Source: Micavibrio_C sp965231165
Lineage (GTDB): Bacteria; Pseudomonadota; Alphaproteobacteria; Micavibrionales; Micavibrionaceae
Assembly: GCA_965231165.1 (NCBI GenBank)
Contig: OZ246421.1
Location: forward strand, 1,364,001 to 1,428,000
Reading direction: 5' to 3'
Length of the DNA: 64,000 nt
Part shown: in pieces, positions 7,488-17,700 of the stretch
Layout: the number at the start of each line of letters is the position of its first letter
Position numbering within the stretch: the first letter of the stretch is position 1
Program-made: the position numbers and the translations under genes
Notes under the pieces: generated by a model
What the model saw: only the letters and a program-made list of their open reading frames with translations
Database searches by the model: none
What the model was told of the DNA's origin: nothing

Positions 7488-9392
7488 TTACCCCTGCTTT
7501 TCCGGCATTTTAGGTTTGCGCGGCGGGAAGGTCTGATCGGAGTCTTCACGCGATACAGGCCGCAATAATTTGGAAGACGGATTCAGTTTCTGCGTTTCGA
7601 TCAACAAGTCGCGCGCAATCGGTGCCGCGACCGCCGAACCGCCGCCGCCATGTTCGACCACCACCGCACAGACATAGCGCGGATTATCGACAGGGGCATA
7701 ACCGACAAACAGGCCATGGTGGCGGAATTTCCAGGGCAAGTCTTCCTGCTTGACGCCGCGGGCGCGTTCTTCGGCGGTGATGCGTTTTACCTGCGAGGTT
7801 CCAGTCTTGCCGCCCATGGCGGGAATCCCCTCGACATTGATGCGCGACCCCAGCGCCGTACCGCCGGGGAAATTCACGACATGGTCCATGCCCTTCATCA
7901 CCAGATCAAGATATTGCTGTTTGATGCCTATTTTCTCCCATGGTTCATCATGGGTGGGCGTTTCGCCGACATAGCCCGTGATCCATGGTTTCACCGCATA
8001 GCCACCATTGACGATACGCGCCGTCATGACGGCCAGTTGCAGCGGTGTCGCCTGCACATAGCCCTGCCCGATGGCGCAGACGATGGATTCACCCGGATGC
8101 CAGATATCTTTCAGCGTTTGTTTTTTCCATTGCGTCGTCGGCATCAGGCCGGAGCGCTCTTCAGGCAGTTCGATTCCCAATTTCTGTCCCATGCCCAGAC
8201 GCTTGGCCATCTCAGAAATGCGATTAACGCCCAGCTCGACCGCGATCTTGTAGAAGTATGTATCGCAAGATTCAGCGAGCGCTCTCACCAGATTCACCGT
8301 GCCATGACCGCCACGCTTCCAGCAGTGAAATCTTGCATTTCCCAATTCGTAATGGCCGGGGCAGAACGCCGTTGAATACTGATTGATAATGCCCGCCTCA
8401 AGCGCGGCCAGCGCCGTCACCATCTTGAACGTCGAACCGGGCGGATAGGAACCGCCGATCGCCTTGTTATTCAGCGGCAAACCGGGATCGGAGAGCAGAC
8501 CCTCCCACAGGTCGGCGGGAATACCCTTGGCAAAATCATTCGGGTTGAAGCTGGGGGAAGACGCCAGCGTAAAAACTTCCCCCGAACGCGCATCCATGAT
8601 GACCGCCGAAGCGCTACGTTCGGTCAGCAGACGCTGCTGCGTATAAGTTTGCAAGTCGGCATCAATCGTCAGACGCAGCGTCTTTCCAGGGTCAGGGCTG
8701 GTGTTGCGCAGTTCACGCACTTCACGCCCGACGACGTTGACCTCAACCTCGGCAGAACCGGCGCGCCCGCGCAGCTCCTTATCGTAGGTTTTTTCAATGC
8801 CGGTTTTACCGATCTTGAAGCCCGGCATTTTCAGGAGGGGATCGACGCCCTCATCGCCTTTAGCAACGGCACCCACATAACCAAGAATATGTGCGGTGGC
8901 TTGCGCCATCGGATAAGAACGCACTTCGCCAACATCAATCGCAACACCGGGCAGGTCTGGTAAATTCACCTCTACCCGCGCGACTGTTTCCCAGTCGAGA
9001 TTTTCCCTGATTTCAAGCGGGAAGAATTTGGGATTTTTCTTGGCCTGCTTTTTCAGGCGATCAATGTCCTTGTCCGTCAGCTCGACATATTTACGCAAAC
9101 GGCGCAGCGTATAATCAATATCTTCGGTTTGCTCTGGAATGACGATCAGGCGAAAATTCTGACCGTTCACAGCCAGCAATTTTCCGGCGCGGTCCATGAT
9201 CAGTCCGCGCGGCGGCGCGATCAGCTTGACGTTGATACGGTTGCTATCGGCCAGCATACGGTAACGTTCACTTTGCGAGATCTGCAGCCATCCCAGACGC
9301 CCGACCAGCGTACCCAGCAAAAGCGTCTGAACACCGCCCACCACAAAGGCGCGCCGCGTGAATTTATCAACCCTGTCCTGATCGCGATCCAT
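7488..9392 (-). CDS. mrdA: Penicillin-binding protein 2 (elongation transpeptidase)
   Basis: A 634-residue class B PBP: short cytoplasmic tail, membrane anchor near 17-36, dimerisation domain, and transpeptidase domain with Ser320-Thr-Phe-Lys323, Ser375-Cys-Asp and Lys529-Thr-Gly. All catalytic motifs are intact. It cross-links peptidoglycan during side-wall growth and activates RodA. AAGGA lies 8 nt before the ATG. The C-terminal tail is rich in Lys and Pro. It sits between mreD (11-nt gap) and rodA. Confidence 0.97.
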   Translation of the reverse strand: MDRDQDRVDKFTRRAFVVGGVQTLLLGTLVGRLGWLQISQSERYRMLADSNRINVKLIAPPRGLIMDRAGKLLAVNGQNFRLIVIPEQTEDIDYTLRRLRKYVELTDKDIDRLKKQAKKNPKFFPLEIRENLDWETVARVEVNLPDLPGVAIDVGEVRSYPMAQATAHILGYVGAVAKGDEGVDPLLKMPGFKIGKTGIEKTYDKELRGRAGSAEVEVNVVGREVRELRNTSPDPGKTLRLTIDADLQTYTQQRLLTERSASAVIMDARSGEVFTLASSPSFNPNDFAKGIPADLWEGLLSDPGLPLNNKAIGGSYPPGSTFKMVTALAALEAGIINQYSTAFCPGHYELGNARFHCWKRGGHGTVNLVRALAESCDTYFYKIAVELGVNRISEMAKRLGMGQKLGIELPEERSGLMPTTQWKKQTLKDIWHPGESIVCAIGQGYVQATPLQLAVMTARIVNGGYAVKPWITGYVGETPTHDEPWEKIGIKQQYLDLVMKGMDHVVNFPGGTALGSRINVEGIPAMGGKTGTSQVKRITAEERARGVKQEDLPWKFRHHGLFVGYAPVDNPRYVCAVVVEHGGGGSAVAAPIARDLLIETQKLNPSSKLLRPVSREDSDQTFPPRKPKMPEKQG

Positions 9393-9403
9393 GCATCATT
9401 CCT

Positions 9404-9976
9404 TCAAGGGTAGTTATGGCGCGCGGCGGGTGACAGGAACCGGTGCGAGGCAATCAGCGCCATCGTCACCAGCGGGAACAGGCACATCGTCACCAGTACG
9501 CTGATAGCGACAGGCATCAGTGCCGGCCACTGCAACCCATTTGCCAGACCAAAGAGCATCCATTGCAACGCTGCTGCCATCGCCGCCACGAAACCGAAAA
9601 TCGCCCAGATGGAAATATAGGGCTGCGCCATCAGGAATTTGCGCTGGTCACGCACAAGGCTCTGCGCGATCACCAGAACGAAGGCCTGCAAGCCAGGCGG
9701 CATGCCGGACAAGATATCCAGCAGCAACCCCACCAGGAAACACAGCCATGTCGGGATCAGGCGCGGCCGAAAAATCGCCCAGTAATAAACCGCCATCAAA
9801 ACCAGTTGCGGCTTGATCATGCCCGCATAAGGAATGGGCAACGCCGTCAGATTGAGAAGGAAAAGGAAACCCAGCAGGGCATAAACGATAAAAAGGCGCA
9901 CCACCGTTTCCAGCCCCCGCCGTGAAAACGATATCTCGGAAATGCCGGAATGTCGGCTTTTTCTGCGCCTTGCCAT
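9404..9976 (-). CDS. mreD: Rod-shape determining membrane protein MreD
   Basis: A 190-residue integral membrane protein with about five hydrophobic segments and the family segment PQLVLMAVYYWAIFRPRLIP, followed by GLLLDILSGMPPGLQAF. MreD links MreC to the membrane part of the elongasome. The N-terminus (MARRRKSRHSG) is basic and cytoplasmic. It lies between mreC and mrdA. Confidence 0.93.
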   Translation of the reverse strand: MARRRKSRHSGISEISFSRRGLETVVRLFIVYALLGFLFLLNLTALPIPYAGMIKPQLVLMAVYYWAIFRPRLIPTWLCFLVGLLLDILSGMPPGLQAFVLVIAQSLVRDQRKFLMAQPYISIWAIFGFVAAMAAALQWMLFGLANGLQWPALMPVAISVLVTMCLFPLVTMALIASHRFLSPAARHNYP

Positions 9977-10010
9977 GATGGGGATAAACTAGAGATTAGC
10001 GCCGCTGTGG

Positions 10011-10901
10011 TCAATCCGCTGCGGGGGCGGAAACCGGGGCAATCCTCAGATTTGGATCATCCGTGCGTTTGACGACGCGGACATAGGTCGCACGGTCAAT
10101 ATCGGCGTAAAGACGTACGCGCAGATCGCCCGTTTCCGTGGCCACAACCTCGCCCACCGGCAAGCCGTACGGGTAAAGGCCGCCATTACCCGAGGTCGTC
10201 ACGCGGTCACCCGCCTTGATTTCAACCTGCGGCGGCAGATGGATGATTTCCGGCATGTCGGTATTGTTACCGGCGAGCATGCCGCGGATATTCTCGGCCC
10301 CGATGGATACGGGGACACGGGCGTTCATATCGGTCAGCAGCAGCACACGCGATGATTTTTTGCCCACTTCGACGACACGGCCCATCAGGCCTTCGCCGCC
10401 CAGAACGGCCTGTGCGTTATCAATGCCGTTTTCGCTGCCCGCCATGACCAGAACGCTGCGCACGAAAGCCGTGTCAGAGTCAGCAATAATGCGGGCACTG
10501 ACAAAGGTGTGCTGCGGCTCAATTTGTACCTTCAGCAGCTTTTGCAGGGATTCGTTATCGGTTTTGAGCTGCATCGCAGCGTGATACCACTCGCGCAGGC
10601 GTTCATTTTCCTGCAACAGGCGGGCGTTTTCATTCTGAAGCGCGGCAAGGCCGGTCACAGCGCGGACATAGGCTGAGGCCTGTTCAATCGGGTAATTCAC
10701 AACGGCCAGCACGGGCGCGAACATATCAGCAGCACCCGTGCGCAAGGTGCGCATATTATTGGGGCTGGCAAAAGACATGGTGAAGAGAACAAGAGCGGCG
10801 GCGGCAAAAAGCAGCGACGTCGAACGCGGCCCCCACCCCTGCAAGGTGGCAATTCTGATCAGGCTTCTGGGACGAGAGCGTGCGCGCAAGTCAAAATCCA
10901 C
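10011..10901 (-). CDS. mreC: Rod-shape determining protein MreC
   Basis: A 296-residue protein with one membrane anchor (about 27-46), a short coiled coil (about 70-110) and a periplasmic beta-domain with the family segments GLMGRVVEVGKKSSRVLLLTD and VTTSGNGGLYPYGLPVGEV. It activates PBP2 and organises the elongasome. Translation appears to start at the GTG at 10901, since no in-frame ATG fits. A TTAACCAT half-site, like the CtrA half-site of Caulobacter, lies about 11 nt upstream on the coding strand; this is only suggestive. mreB is separated from it by a terminator. Confidence 0.95.
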   Translation of the reverse strand: MDFDLRARSRPRSLIRIATLQGWGPRSTSLLFAAAALVLFTMSFASPNNMRTLRTGAADMFAPVLAVVNYPIEQASAYVRAVTGLAALQNENARLLQENERLREWYHAAMQLKTDNESLQKLLKVQIEPQHTFVSARIIADSDTAFVRSVLVMAGSENGIDNAQAVLGGEGLMGRVVEVGKKSSRVLLLTDMNARVPVSIGAENIRGMLAGNNTDMPEIIHLPPQVEIKAGDRVTTSGNGGLYPYGLPVGEVVATETGDLRVRLYADIDRATYVRVVKRTDDPNLRIAPVSAPAAD

Positions 10902-11014
10902 ATTATCGAAAATGGTTAATTCACATTTCTACAACTATAAACTAGCGCAAAAATCCTTAACCAACTGCTAAAAGGAAACAGGGATAGAAGCAACCCTTGA
11001 TGTAACCAGTTTAA

Positions 11015-11050
11015 CAAGAAAAACGAGGCTTCGTCTATGAAGAAGCCTCG
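11015..11050 (-). terminator. Terminator of mreB
   Basis: Read on the minus strand, CGAGGCTTC pairs with GAAGCCTCG around a 9-nt loop and is followed by GTTTTTCTTG. It separates mreB from mreCD-mrdA-rodA, so the latter need their own promoter in 10902-11010. Confidence 0.88.
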
Positions 11051-11099
11051 TAAACGTGGATAATTTTCAAAGGTATGCAGGATACCCCTCTTCTACCAC

Positions 11100-12146
11100 T
11101 TAATAGAAGTTGCCGTTGATCAGGATTCCCTTGAGGTTTTTCAACTCCTCAAGCGCATGACCGGCACCCAGCGCCACGCAGGACAGCGGGTCGTCGGCGA
11201 TGGTCACAGCCAAGCCTGTGGCATGACGCAGCACATAATCGAGATTATTCAGGAGCGAACCGCCGCCTGTCATGACAATGCCCTTATCAACAATATCGGC
11301 GGCCAGCTCCGGCGGCGTATGTTCGAGGGCAACCTTGACGGCCTCCACGATCTGGCCCACGGGCTCCGCCAGCGCCTCGGCGATCTGGCGTTCGGATACG
11401 ACGATCTCCTTAGGCACACCATTCAGCAAATCGCGGCCTTTTATCTCCATCTTGCGGCCTTCGCCATCGGAAGGCGGGCATGCGGAGCCGATTTCTTTCT
11501 TGATGCGTTCAGCGGTGGTTTCACCGATCAGCAGGTTATGGACACGGCGGATATAATTGATGATCGCATCATCCATCTTGTCGCCGCCGACGCGGGCGGA
11601 TTTGGAATAGACGATACCGCCGAGAGAAATAACGGCGACTTCAGTCGTGCCGCCGCCGATATCAACCACCATCGAACCTGTCGCTTCCGTCACCGGCAGA
11701 CCAGCCCCAATCGCGGCGGCCATCGGCTCTTCGATCAGCGCGACATCACTTGCGCCCGCGCTCTGTGCGGATTCAATGATCGCGCGCTGTTCAACAGGGG
11801 TCGCGCCCGAGGGCACACAGATGATCATACGCGGGCTGACGCCAAAGCGGCGGTTATGAACTTTACGAATAAAATGTTTAATCATGGCTTCGGTCACATC
11901 GAAGTCGGCAATGACGCCATCGCGCAAGGGGCGGATCGCGACGATATTCCCCGGTGTGCGGCCCAGCATCTGCTTCGCTTCGTTGCCCACCTCAAGAATT
12001 GTTTTTTTGCCGTTTATGATCGAGATGGCGACAACGGATGGTTCATTCAGCACGATACCGCGGTCACGAACATAGACAAGCGTATTGGCCGTTCCCAGAT
12101 CAATACCCATGTCGGCTGACATGAAACCAAAGAGTTTCGAAAACAT
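11100..12146 (-). CDS. mreB: Rod-shape determining actin homologue MreB
   Basis: A 348-residue actin-fold ATPase that forms membrane-bound filaments guiding wall synthesis. Phosphate-binding loops MGIDLGTANTLVYV and VVDIGGGTTEVAVISLGG and the adenosine motif GIVMTGGGSLL are present. The N-terminus MFSKLFGFMSADMG is a likely membrane-binding end. The start is placed at ATG 12146, which has GGAAAG 9 nt upstream and fits the family; the frame is open 102 nt further. Monocistronic, with its own terminator. Confidence 0.97.
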   Translation of the reverse strand: MFSKLFGFMSADMGIDLGTANTLVYVRDRGIVLNEPSVVAISIINGKKTILEVGNEAKQMLGRTPGNIVAIRPLRDGVIADFDVTEAMIKHFIRKVHNRRFGVSPRMIICVPSGATPVEQRAIIESAQSAGASDVALIEEPMAAAIGAGLPVTEATGSMVVDIGGGTTEVAVISLGGIVYSKSARVGGDKMDDAIINYIRRVHNLLIGETTAERIKKEIGSACPPSDGEGRKMEIKGRDLLNGVPKEIVVSERQIAEALAEPVGQIVEAVKVALEHTPPELAADIVDKGIVMTGGGSLLNNLDYVLRHATGLAVTIADDPLSCVALGAGHALEELKNLKGILINGNFY

Positions 12147-12356
12147 GTGCGTTCTTTCCGCAAAAATTATGATGAATGTAGATGAGTTTATAGCAGAGAG
12201 CCCGCTATTCCGCACGGGGGATTCTACGGTCAGGAGACAATGATTCACACCCTTTGATCGCAGGAAGCTATGTAGCTCATCTTTACAGAATAACTAGCCC
12301 ACTGAGGCTGCCGATACCATTTTAGCGCGGTACTACTCTACATCGGTTGCGCGCAT

Positions 12357-12392
12357 AAAAAACCCGCCGGAGAAATCTCGGGCGGGGTTTTC
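12357..12392 (-). terminator. Terminator of rpmJ
   Basis: On the minus strand, CCCCGCCCGAGA and the complementary TCTCCGGCGGG form a stem followed by TTTTTT. It begins 26 nt after the rpmJ stop. Confidence 0.88.
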
Positions 12393-12417
12393 GATGCGTA
12401 TGTCAGCCGTGAGGGAA

Positions 12418-12543
12418 TTAGCCCTGACGTGCTTTCATGCGCGGGTTCTTTTTGTTGATGACGTATACACGGCCACGGCGTTTTACGACCTTGCAGTTAC
12501 GGTCACGAACTTTCAATGTTTTCAGCGAGTTAACGACTTTCAT
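12418..12543 (-). CDS. rpmJ: Ribosomal protein L36 (bL36), zinc-free type
   Basis: A 41-residue protein reading MKVVNSLKTLKVRDRNCKVV, then KRRGRVYVINKKNPRMKARQG. This is the longer bL36 form (YkgO-like) that has lost the four-ligand zinc ribbon: only Cys17 remains. It belongs to the 50S subunit. It has its own terminator and is transcribed alone, as in many alphaproteobacteria. Confidence 0.97.
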   Translation of the reverse strand: MKVVNSLKTLKVRDRNCKVVKRRGRVYVINKKNPRMKARQG

Positions 12544-12631
12544 CGCACTATTCCTTGTTCGAATTCTTTGATCAGGGTCGGACAATAGCGATATTACGCA
12601 GCCACTGTCAAGCCGAAAACACCTCCATTTT

Positions 12632-13027
12632 CTAGAGTTTTATACCGCCCAGCGCCGCCACAATGATCAGGATATAGGCCAGATGGGTGAAATTGTGCGC
12701 TTCCTGGTCCAATCCAAACGACCACCAGAACCAGCGGTCGGTATAAGTCCAGCCCTTTTGATAGGTATAAACCCCTTTCAGGCGGTCAACCAAACCGTGA
12801 ACGAAAAAATCCACCACACCCAGCCACCAAAATGACGGCACCAGCATCAGCATGATGATAGTTGTACCCACGCCATGCACCGCCACATGGGTGAGCAGAG
12901 CCTTATATCCCTCCCATCCCGGCTTGCCCTTGTTCAGGGCCATCCAGTCGGTTTGCAGCAAAAAATCGCAGATAAACTGTTTCAGCCGGAAAGCGACGTA
13001 CAAAACCAGCAAGGCGAGGGAGGTCAT
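12632..13027 (-). CDS. DUF3307 integral membrane protein
   Basis: A 131-residue membrane protein with four hydrophobic segments. The segment FRLKQFICDFLLQTDWMALNKG followed by HVAVHGVGTT is the family pattern of DUF3307, whose function is unknown. ATG 13027 is chosen so that the protein starts at the first membrane helix, with GGAA 11 nt upstream; an in-frame TTG at 13063 would add 12 residues. It is divergent from the EAL gene and not obviously linked to rpmJ. Confidence 0.75.
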   Translation of the reverse strand: MTSLALLVLYVAFRLKQFICDFLLQTDWMALNKGKPGWEGYKALLTHVAVHGVGTTIIMLMLVPSFWWLGVVDFFVHGLVDRLKGVYTYQKGWTYTDRWFWWSFGLDQEAHNFTHLAYILIIVAALGGIKL

Positions 13028-13143
13028 AAAGAGAAAATTCCATATATTATGAAAATTATACAAGGCAACCCGCTAATTATGCTTTGAAAACCTCCCTTTG
13101 CCAAGACATGCGCCGTTATGCCTTAAACTGACTTGTTGGGGCG

Positions 13144-13158
13144 TTAACCACCCGCTAA
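13144..13158. promoter_or_regulatory. Possible CtrA-like box upstream of the EAL gene
   Basis: TTAA-N7-CTAA, one base away from the Caulobacter CtrA consensus TTAA-N7-TTAA, lies 85 nt before the EAL gene. Such a match is expected now and then by chance in intergenic DNA; no ctrA gene is visible here. Confidence 0.25.
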
Positions 13159-13242
13159 CCCCTTATCCTGCATATTAAACATGACAATAAAGGGCATCCC
13201 CTGCCCTGGTGGGACAAGAATTACTAAGGACACTTAATAGTC

Positions 13243-14469
13243 ATGAGCGGCCATCAGCACGCCAGACGCACGTTCAAAGCCGGTGAAGTCATCCTGAAAC
13301 AGGGTGAGCCCGGAGACTGCGCTTATATTATTGAAGAGGGCCAGGTCGAGATCCTGATCGAACGCGCCGACGGCAAATCACAAATCATCAGCACACGCGG
13401 CGAAGGCACTATTATAGGCGAGATGGCGATTGTCGATGCCGCGCCCCGCAGCGCCACCGTACGTGCGTTGAAAGACTGCAAGATGCTGGAGATTACCCGC
13501 GAAGATTTTTCCCAGCGCCTGAAATCATCCGACCCGGTTATCCAGATGATCTCGCAGGTCATCCTGACGCGTTTCCGCGATACGCTAACACGCGCCGAAA
13601 TCCTGCATGAAAGCGCCACCACGCCGCCGCCGGAAATTCTGGAGCGCAATTATGCAACCCAAAGCGACGTCATGGAATCCGTGACGATCTCCAACGAATT
13701 CAAACATGCGCTGGAAAATAATGATCTGGCGCTGCATTACCAGCCTATTGTCGATCTGCAAAAAGGCGATGTCATCGGTTTTGAAGCGCTGATGCGCTGG
13801 ACGCATGCGGAAAAAGGTTTTATCTCCCCCGGCGTGTTTATTCCGATTGCTGAAAAAAGCGGTCTGATCGTCGAGGCCAGTAAATGGGCCTTAAAAGAAT
13901 CCTGCGCCGCGCTCAAACGGATCGAATCCGCGCTTGGCCAGAAAGAAAAACTTTACGTCAGCGTCAATTTTTCGAGCCACGATTTTGCCGAAAGCGATTT
14001 CGTCCAGAATACAGTCGGCACCACGACTGCCAGCGGCCTGAAACCGTGGCAGATCAAGCTGGAGATCACGGAAAGACTGCTGATGCAGCAACCCGACATG
14101 GCCAAGGAAACCCTGCAGAAATGCAAGGATGCGGGCATGGGCATTTCCATCGATGATTTCGGCACGGGTTATTCATCGCTCAGTTATCTTTATTACTTCC
14201 CCATTGAGACCCTGAAAATCGACCAGAGCTTCGTCCGGGCGATGGAAAAAGACATCCGCTCACGCGAACTGGTGCGCTCGATTATTGGCCTCGGTCAAAA
14301 TATGGGGCTGAATATCATCGCCGAGGGGGTGGAAACCCGTGAAGAGGCCGCCTTGCTCCGTGATATGGGCTGCGAAGCGGCACAGGGATACCACTTTGCC
14401 AAGCCGCTGCCCGAAGCGCAGGTCATTGAGTTGTTAAAAAGCTGGCAGCCGCTCAAGATCTCGGCCTGA
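13243..14469 (+). CDS. Cyclic-nucleotide-binding / EAL c-di-GMP phosphodiesterase
   Basis: A 408-residue soluble protein. Residues 8-115 form a cNMP-binding domain with GEPGDCAYII and the phosphate-binding cassette GEMAIVDAAPRSATV (Arg69). Residues 150-400 form an EAL domain with all metal and catalytic positions: Glu181-Ala-Leu, Asn242, Glu274, Asp304-Asp305 (DDFGTG), Lys325 and Glu361 (EGVET). It should hydrolyse c-di-GMP, with activity possibly tuned by cAMP or cGMP. AAGGA lies upstream of the ATG. It immediately precedes the secreted FecR/FG-GAP gene on the same strand, and the cyclase-T1SS operon lies just beyond, which suggests a common circuit. Confidence 0.9.
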   Translation: MSGHQHARRTFKAGEVILKQGEPGDCAYIIEEGQVEILIERADGKSQIISTRGEGTIIGEMAIVDAAPRSATVRALKDCKMLEITREDFSQRLKSSDPVIQMISQVILTRFRDTLTRAEILHESATTPPPEILERNYATQSDVMESVTISNEFKHALENNDLALHYQPIVDLQKGDVIGFEALMRWTHAEKGFISPGVFIPIAEKSGLIVEASKWALKESCAALKRIESALGQKEKLYVSVNFSSHDFAESDFVQNTVGTTTASGLKPWQIKLEITERLLMQQPDMAKETLQKCKDAGMGISIDDFGTGYSSLSYLYYFPIETLKIDQSFVRAMEKDIRSRELVRSIIGLGQNMGLNIIAEGVETREEAALLRDMGCEAAQGYHFAKPLPEAQVIELLKSWQPLKISA

Positions 14470-14730
14470 TTGTCGGGTTTTACCAATTGTCGTCTTTTAC
14501 CAAAGACTTACACGACATTTTTTCATAAAATTACAGCAAAAGATTACCTCATATTAATCAATTCGCCCCTATAATTGAGTATAGGCAGCGTTTTTGCCGC
14601 ACGGCTTTTGGGGTCAATTGTCTGTTTTCTGACCGGGCCGGGGGAATGTTACAGGGTCTTACTTGAGTGTATAATTTATCAGGTCATTGGGCTTGCCCCT
14701 TACGGGGCTGAAATTTGGGGAAACAAAATC
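14470..14730 (+). promoter_or_regulatory. Leader of the secreted FG-GAP protein gene
   Basis: 261 nt between the EAL gene and the large secreted gene. TATAAT hexamers occur at 14570-14575 and 14670-14675, without good -35 partners. The hairpin GCCCC-TTAC-GGGGC-like stem at about 14694-14707 stands close before the ribosome site GGGGAAAC. I compared the leader with the c-di-GMP-I riboswitch pattern and found no match. Open frame upstream of 14731 has no ribosome site and is not counted as coding. Confidence 0.35.
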
Positions 14731-17700
14731 ATGGCACGCATTATCCACGACGATCAGGGCGGACAGTCCGGCAGTTCTGCTGAAGGACAGCTTACCGTCA
14801 TGAAAGCCGATGGCCAGACGCACATCGCCCTGCCGGAAGGCGACTTCATGGGCAAGGGCGATATCCTGCGCGATGGTCAGGACTTGGTCCTGCAATCATC
14901 CGATGGCCATGAAGTTGTGATTGAAGGTTATTTCAGCGCAATGCCCTCCCCCACGCTGACCACACCTCACGGCAGCATGCTGACACCTGAACTGGTGCAA
15001 TCATTCGTGAAATCAGACGGCCCGGTTGAGTTGGCCGCCAATGAAAGCGGCAGCGATGCTTCCGCTGTCGGTATCATCAAGGAAGTCTCCGGCGACGCCA
15101 CCATCACCCGCACGGACGGCACATCGGAAAAAATCACGTTGGGCATGGCCGTGCATCAGGGCGATATTATCGAGACATCTGCGCAAGGCGCGGTTAATGT
15201 CGTATTTCTGGATGAATCATCTTTTACCGTTTCAAACAATGCCCGTCTGGCGATTGACGAATATGTATTCGATCCTGCCACGCAGAGCGGTGAAACTAAT
15301 GTTTCGATCCTGCGCGGCATGTTCGTGTTTACATCCGGCCTGATCGGCCGTGATGATCCGGACGATGTGCATATAGAAACGCCCGTAGGCTCCATCGGTA
15401 TCCGCGGCACTACCATCGCTGGCCATATCAATCCGGACGGCGAAAGCCAGATCACCGTGGTCGAGGGCGCGATCGTCATTAAAAACGGTGCCGGTGAAAC
15501 CACGCTTGACGACCAGTATGAAACCGTCACGCTTACGGGCTATGAACAACCCATGCAAATGGAAGGCACACTGGATGCCAACCAGATGAAGGACAGCTAT
15601 GGCATGATGGGCACGGTCAATGCCGGGTTCTTCAACACGCTGAATACGGAACCTGCCGAGAATAATGCTGATGGTAGTGCGGTTGATGACGGCACCGCAG
15701 GAGATGAACCGCCCGCCGAAGAGGCACCGACAGAGACACCGATTGAAACGGCACCCGTTGAGACTGCCCCGCAAGATGCGGCACCGCTCGATTCCACAAC
15801 CGAACCCGCTACCGATCCGACCACAGAAGGGCAACTCGCCACAGAGGAACCCGTAGTCGCTACCTATGACACTTACAGCGATCCTGCCAATACAAACTTT
15901 GATAGCAGCGTGGCGCTGAAGACGACCGATCCCTATGCCGCAACAGGCACAACGTCAATTACCGGCACAACATCGACTGCAACCACGACCACGCTTCTCA
16001 GCCCGCTGCCGCCACCGCCGCCTCCGGGCAGCACGACAACAACCGGTACGCAACCTCCTGCTACAACCGTTGCGCCACCGACGACCACTTTGCCGCCGCT
16101 TGATTTGAGAGTGGAAATTTTTGTCGATGACGATGCCATTTCCGGCGAGGTCGTCGGGCGCGCCTTTACAACGCTGGCCTTCCCTGATGTGCAGATGTTC
16201 TTCCAGAGTGTGCCGCTCGATAGCGGCGACCCGATTTTTGCACTGGTAGCTGAGACATCCGGCGTATATAAAATCGTTCTTACGGATGCGGGCGAAAACG
16301 CTATATCGACAGCGACACTGAACAGCATTCTGGGCAATGTCGCTATTCTGGCAAAACTGCCCGATGGCCGTGAAACTATCTCTACAGCGCCTGCCAATTA
16401 TGGCGATTTCAGCAACACAGCCGGTGGCGGGACAACACCGCCCCCGATTCTGGATCTGGATACCATTACCGGCTCTAACGGTTACAAGATGGCTGGCAGC
16501 CCCGGTGAAGGTATAGGCTTCAGCACCGCCTATCTAGGCGATTTCGACCGTAACGGCAGTAATGATTTCGCGGTTAGCACGAATGTCCCCAATAACGGGC
16601 GGGTCGATATTTCCGGTTCCCCCACAGACATAAGCCAATCGGGTGCTGGTGCCGCCGATATGCGGGTTTCCAACAGCGGCGACCTGAACGGTGACGGCAA
16701 ACTCGATTTCCTTACGAGTACGCCATATTACGATGGTGGATCAGGTGCGGACTCAGGCAGCGTCAATCTGCGTACGGGTCAGGACGTGCTCAATACCTCA
16801 GTGTCCATGGATGGTGCGGCCGCTTCCGACTTGTTCGGTTCATCGCTGGCGATGGTTGATTTCAATGGCGATGGTTATAGCGATGCCTTTGCGGGCGCCA
16901 AGACAGGTGCCGGCGGTTATGGTACGATCTGGCGCATTGCCGGGAGCGATGCAACCTGGGGCGGACAGACCTTTACACAAGTTGCGACCGGCAGCGCTTT
17001 TGGCGGCATGTTCGGCATGAGCATGTCAGCCCTTCAGGATGTCAACAATGACGGCTTTGGCGATCTCGCCATCGGCGGTAATAATTTTGTCAATATATAC
17101 TACGGTAACGCTGCCGGAACCCTGTCAGCGCCGGTAACGCTCACAGGTATTACAGCCAGTGGCTCCGCCCCTGTTATTCCCATTTATGATCTGGGTGACG
17201 TCAATGGCAATGGCGCGTCCGACCTTCTGATCTACGCCAGCGGTGGCGGTGGTACGGCCTATGTCATGTATGGCGGCCAATTTGCGGCCGGAAACATCGC
17301 CACGGCCGCCAATGTGACGATTACCAGCAATATGGGCTACCTGACCGGTGCCGGTTCTGCCGGAGATTTCAACGGCGACGGTCATGACGATGTTTTTGTA
17401 GCCATTCACAACGGCAACATGATCGATGCGTTCGTTATTTATGGTGGTGCGCTTAGCGGCACGATTGCGCTGGACGCCACATGGCTGGCCAATAACCAAG
17501 GCTCCTATTATCACATGCAGATTGACCTGGCCAACCATGGTAGCGTCACACCTGTCCCCATGAGTGGCACCGGCGTAGGCGACCAGAACGGTGATGGTTT
17601 TGAAGACCTGCTGATTTCATCGCCCAACCTGAATTTGGGTGCCGGTGGCTATTATGTGGTGAATGGCCGCGCCGATCCGCTTGATCTTAGCTCTGCAAAC

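Noticed and set aside
12394..12588. Plus-strand frame of 64 codons
   Set aside because: Antisense of rpmJ, whose product is unmistakable.
14575..14730. 52-codon N-terminal extension of the large secreted protein
   Set aside because: No ribosome site at its start, whereas GGGGAAAC precedes ATG 14731; the extension has membrane-like residues that would be odd for a T1SS substrate.
14580..14730. c-di-GMP riboswitch in the leader of the secreted protein gene
   Set aside because: The leader has hairpins, but the conserved GEMM core and tetraloop-receptor patterns were not found.
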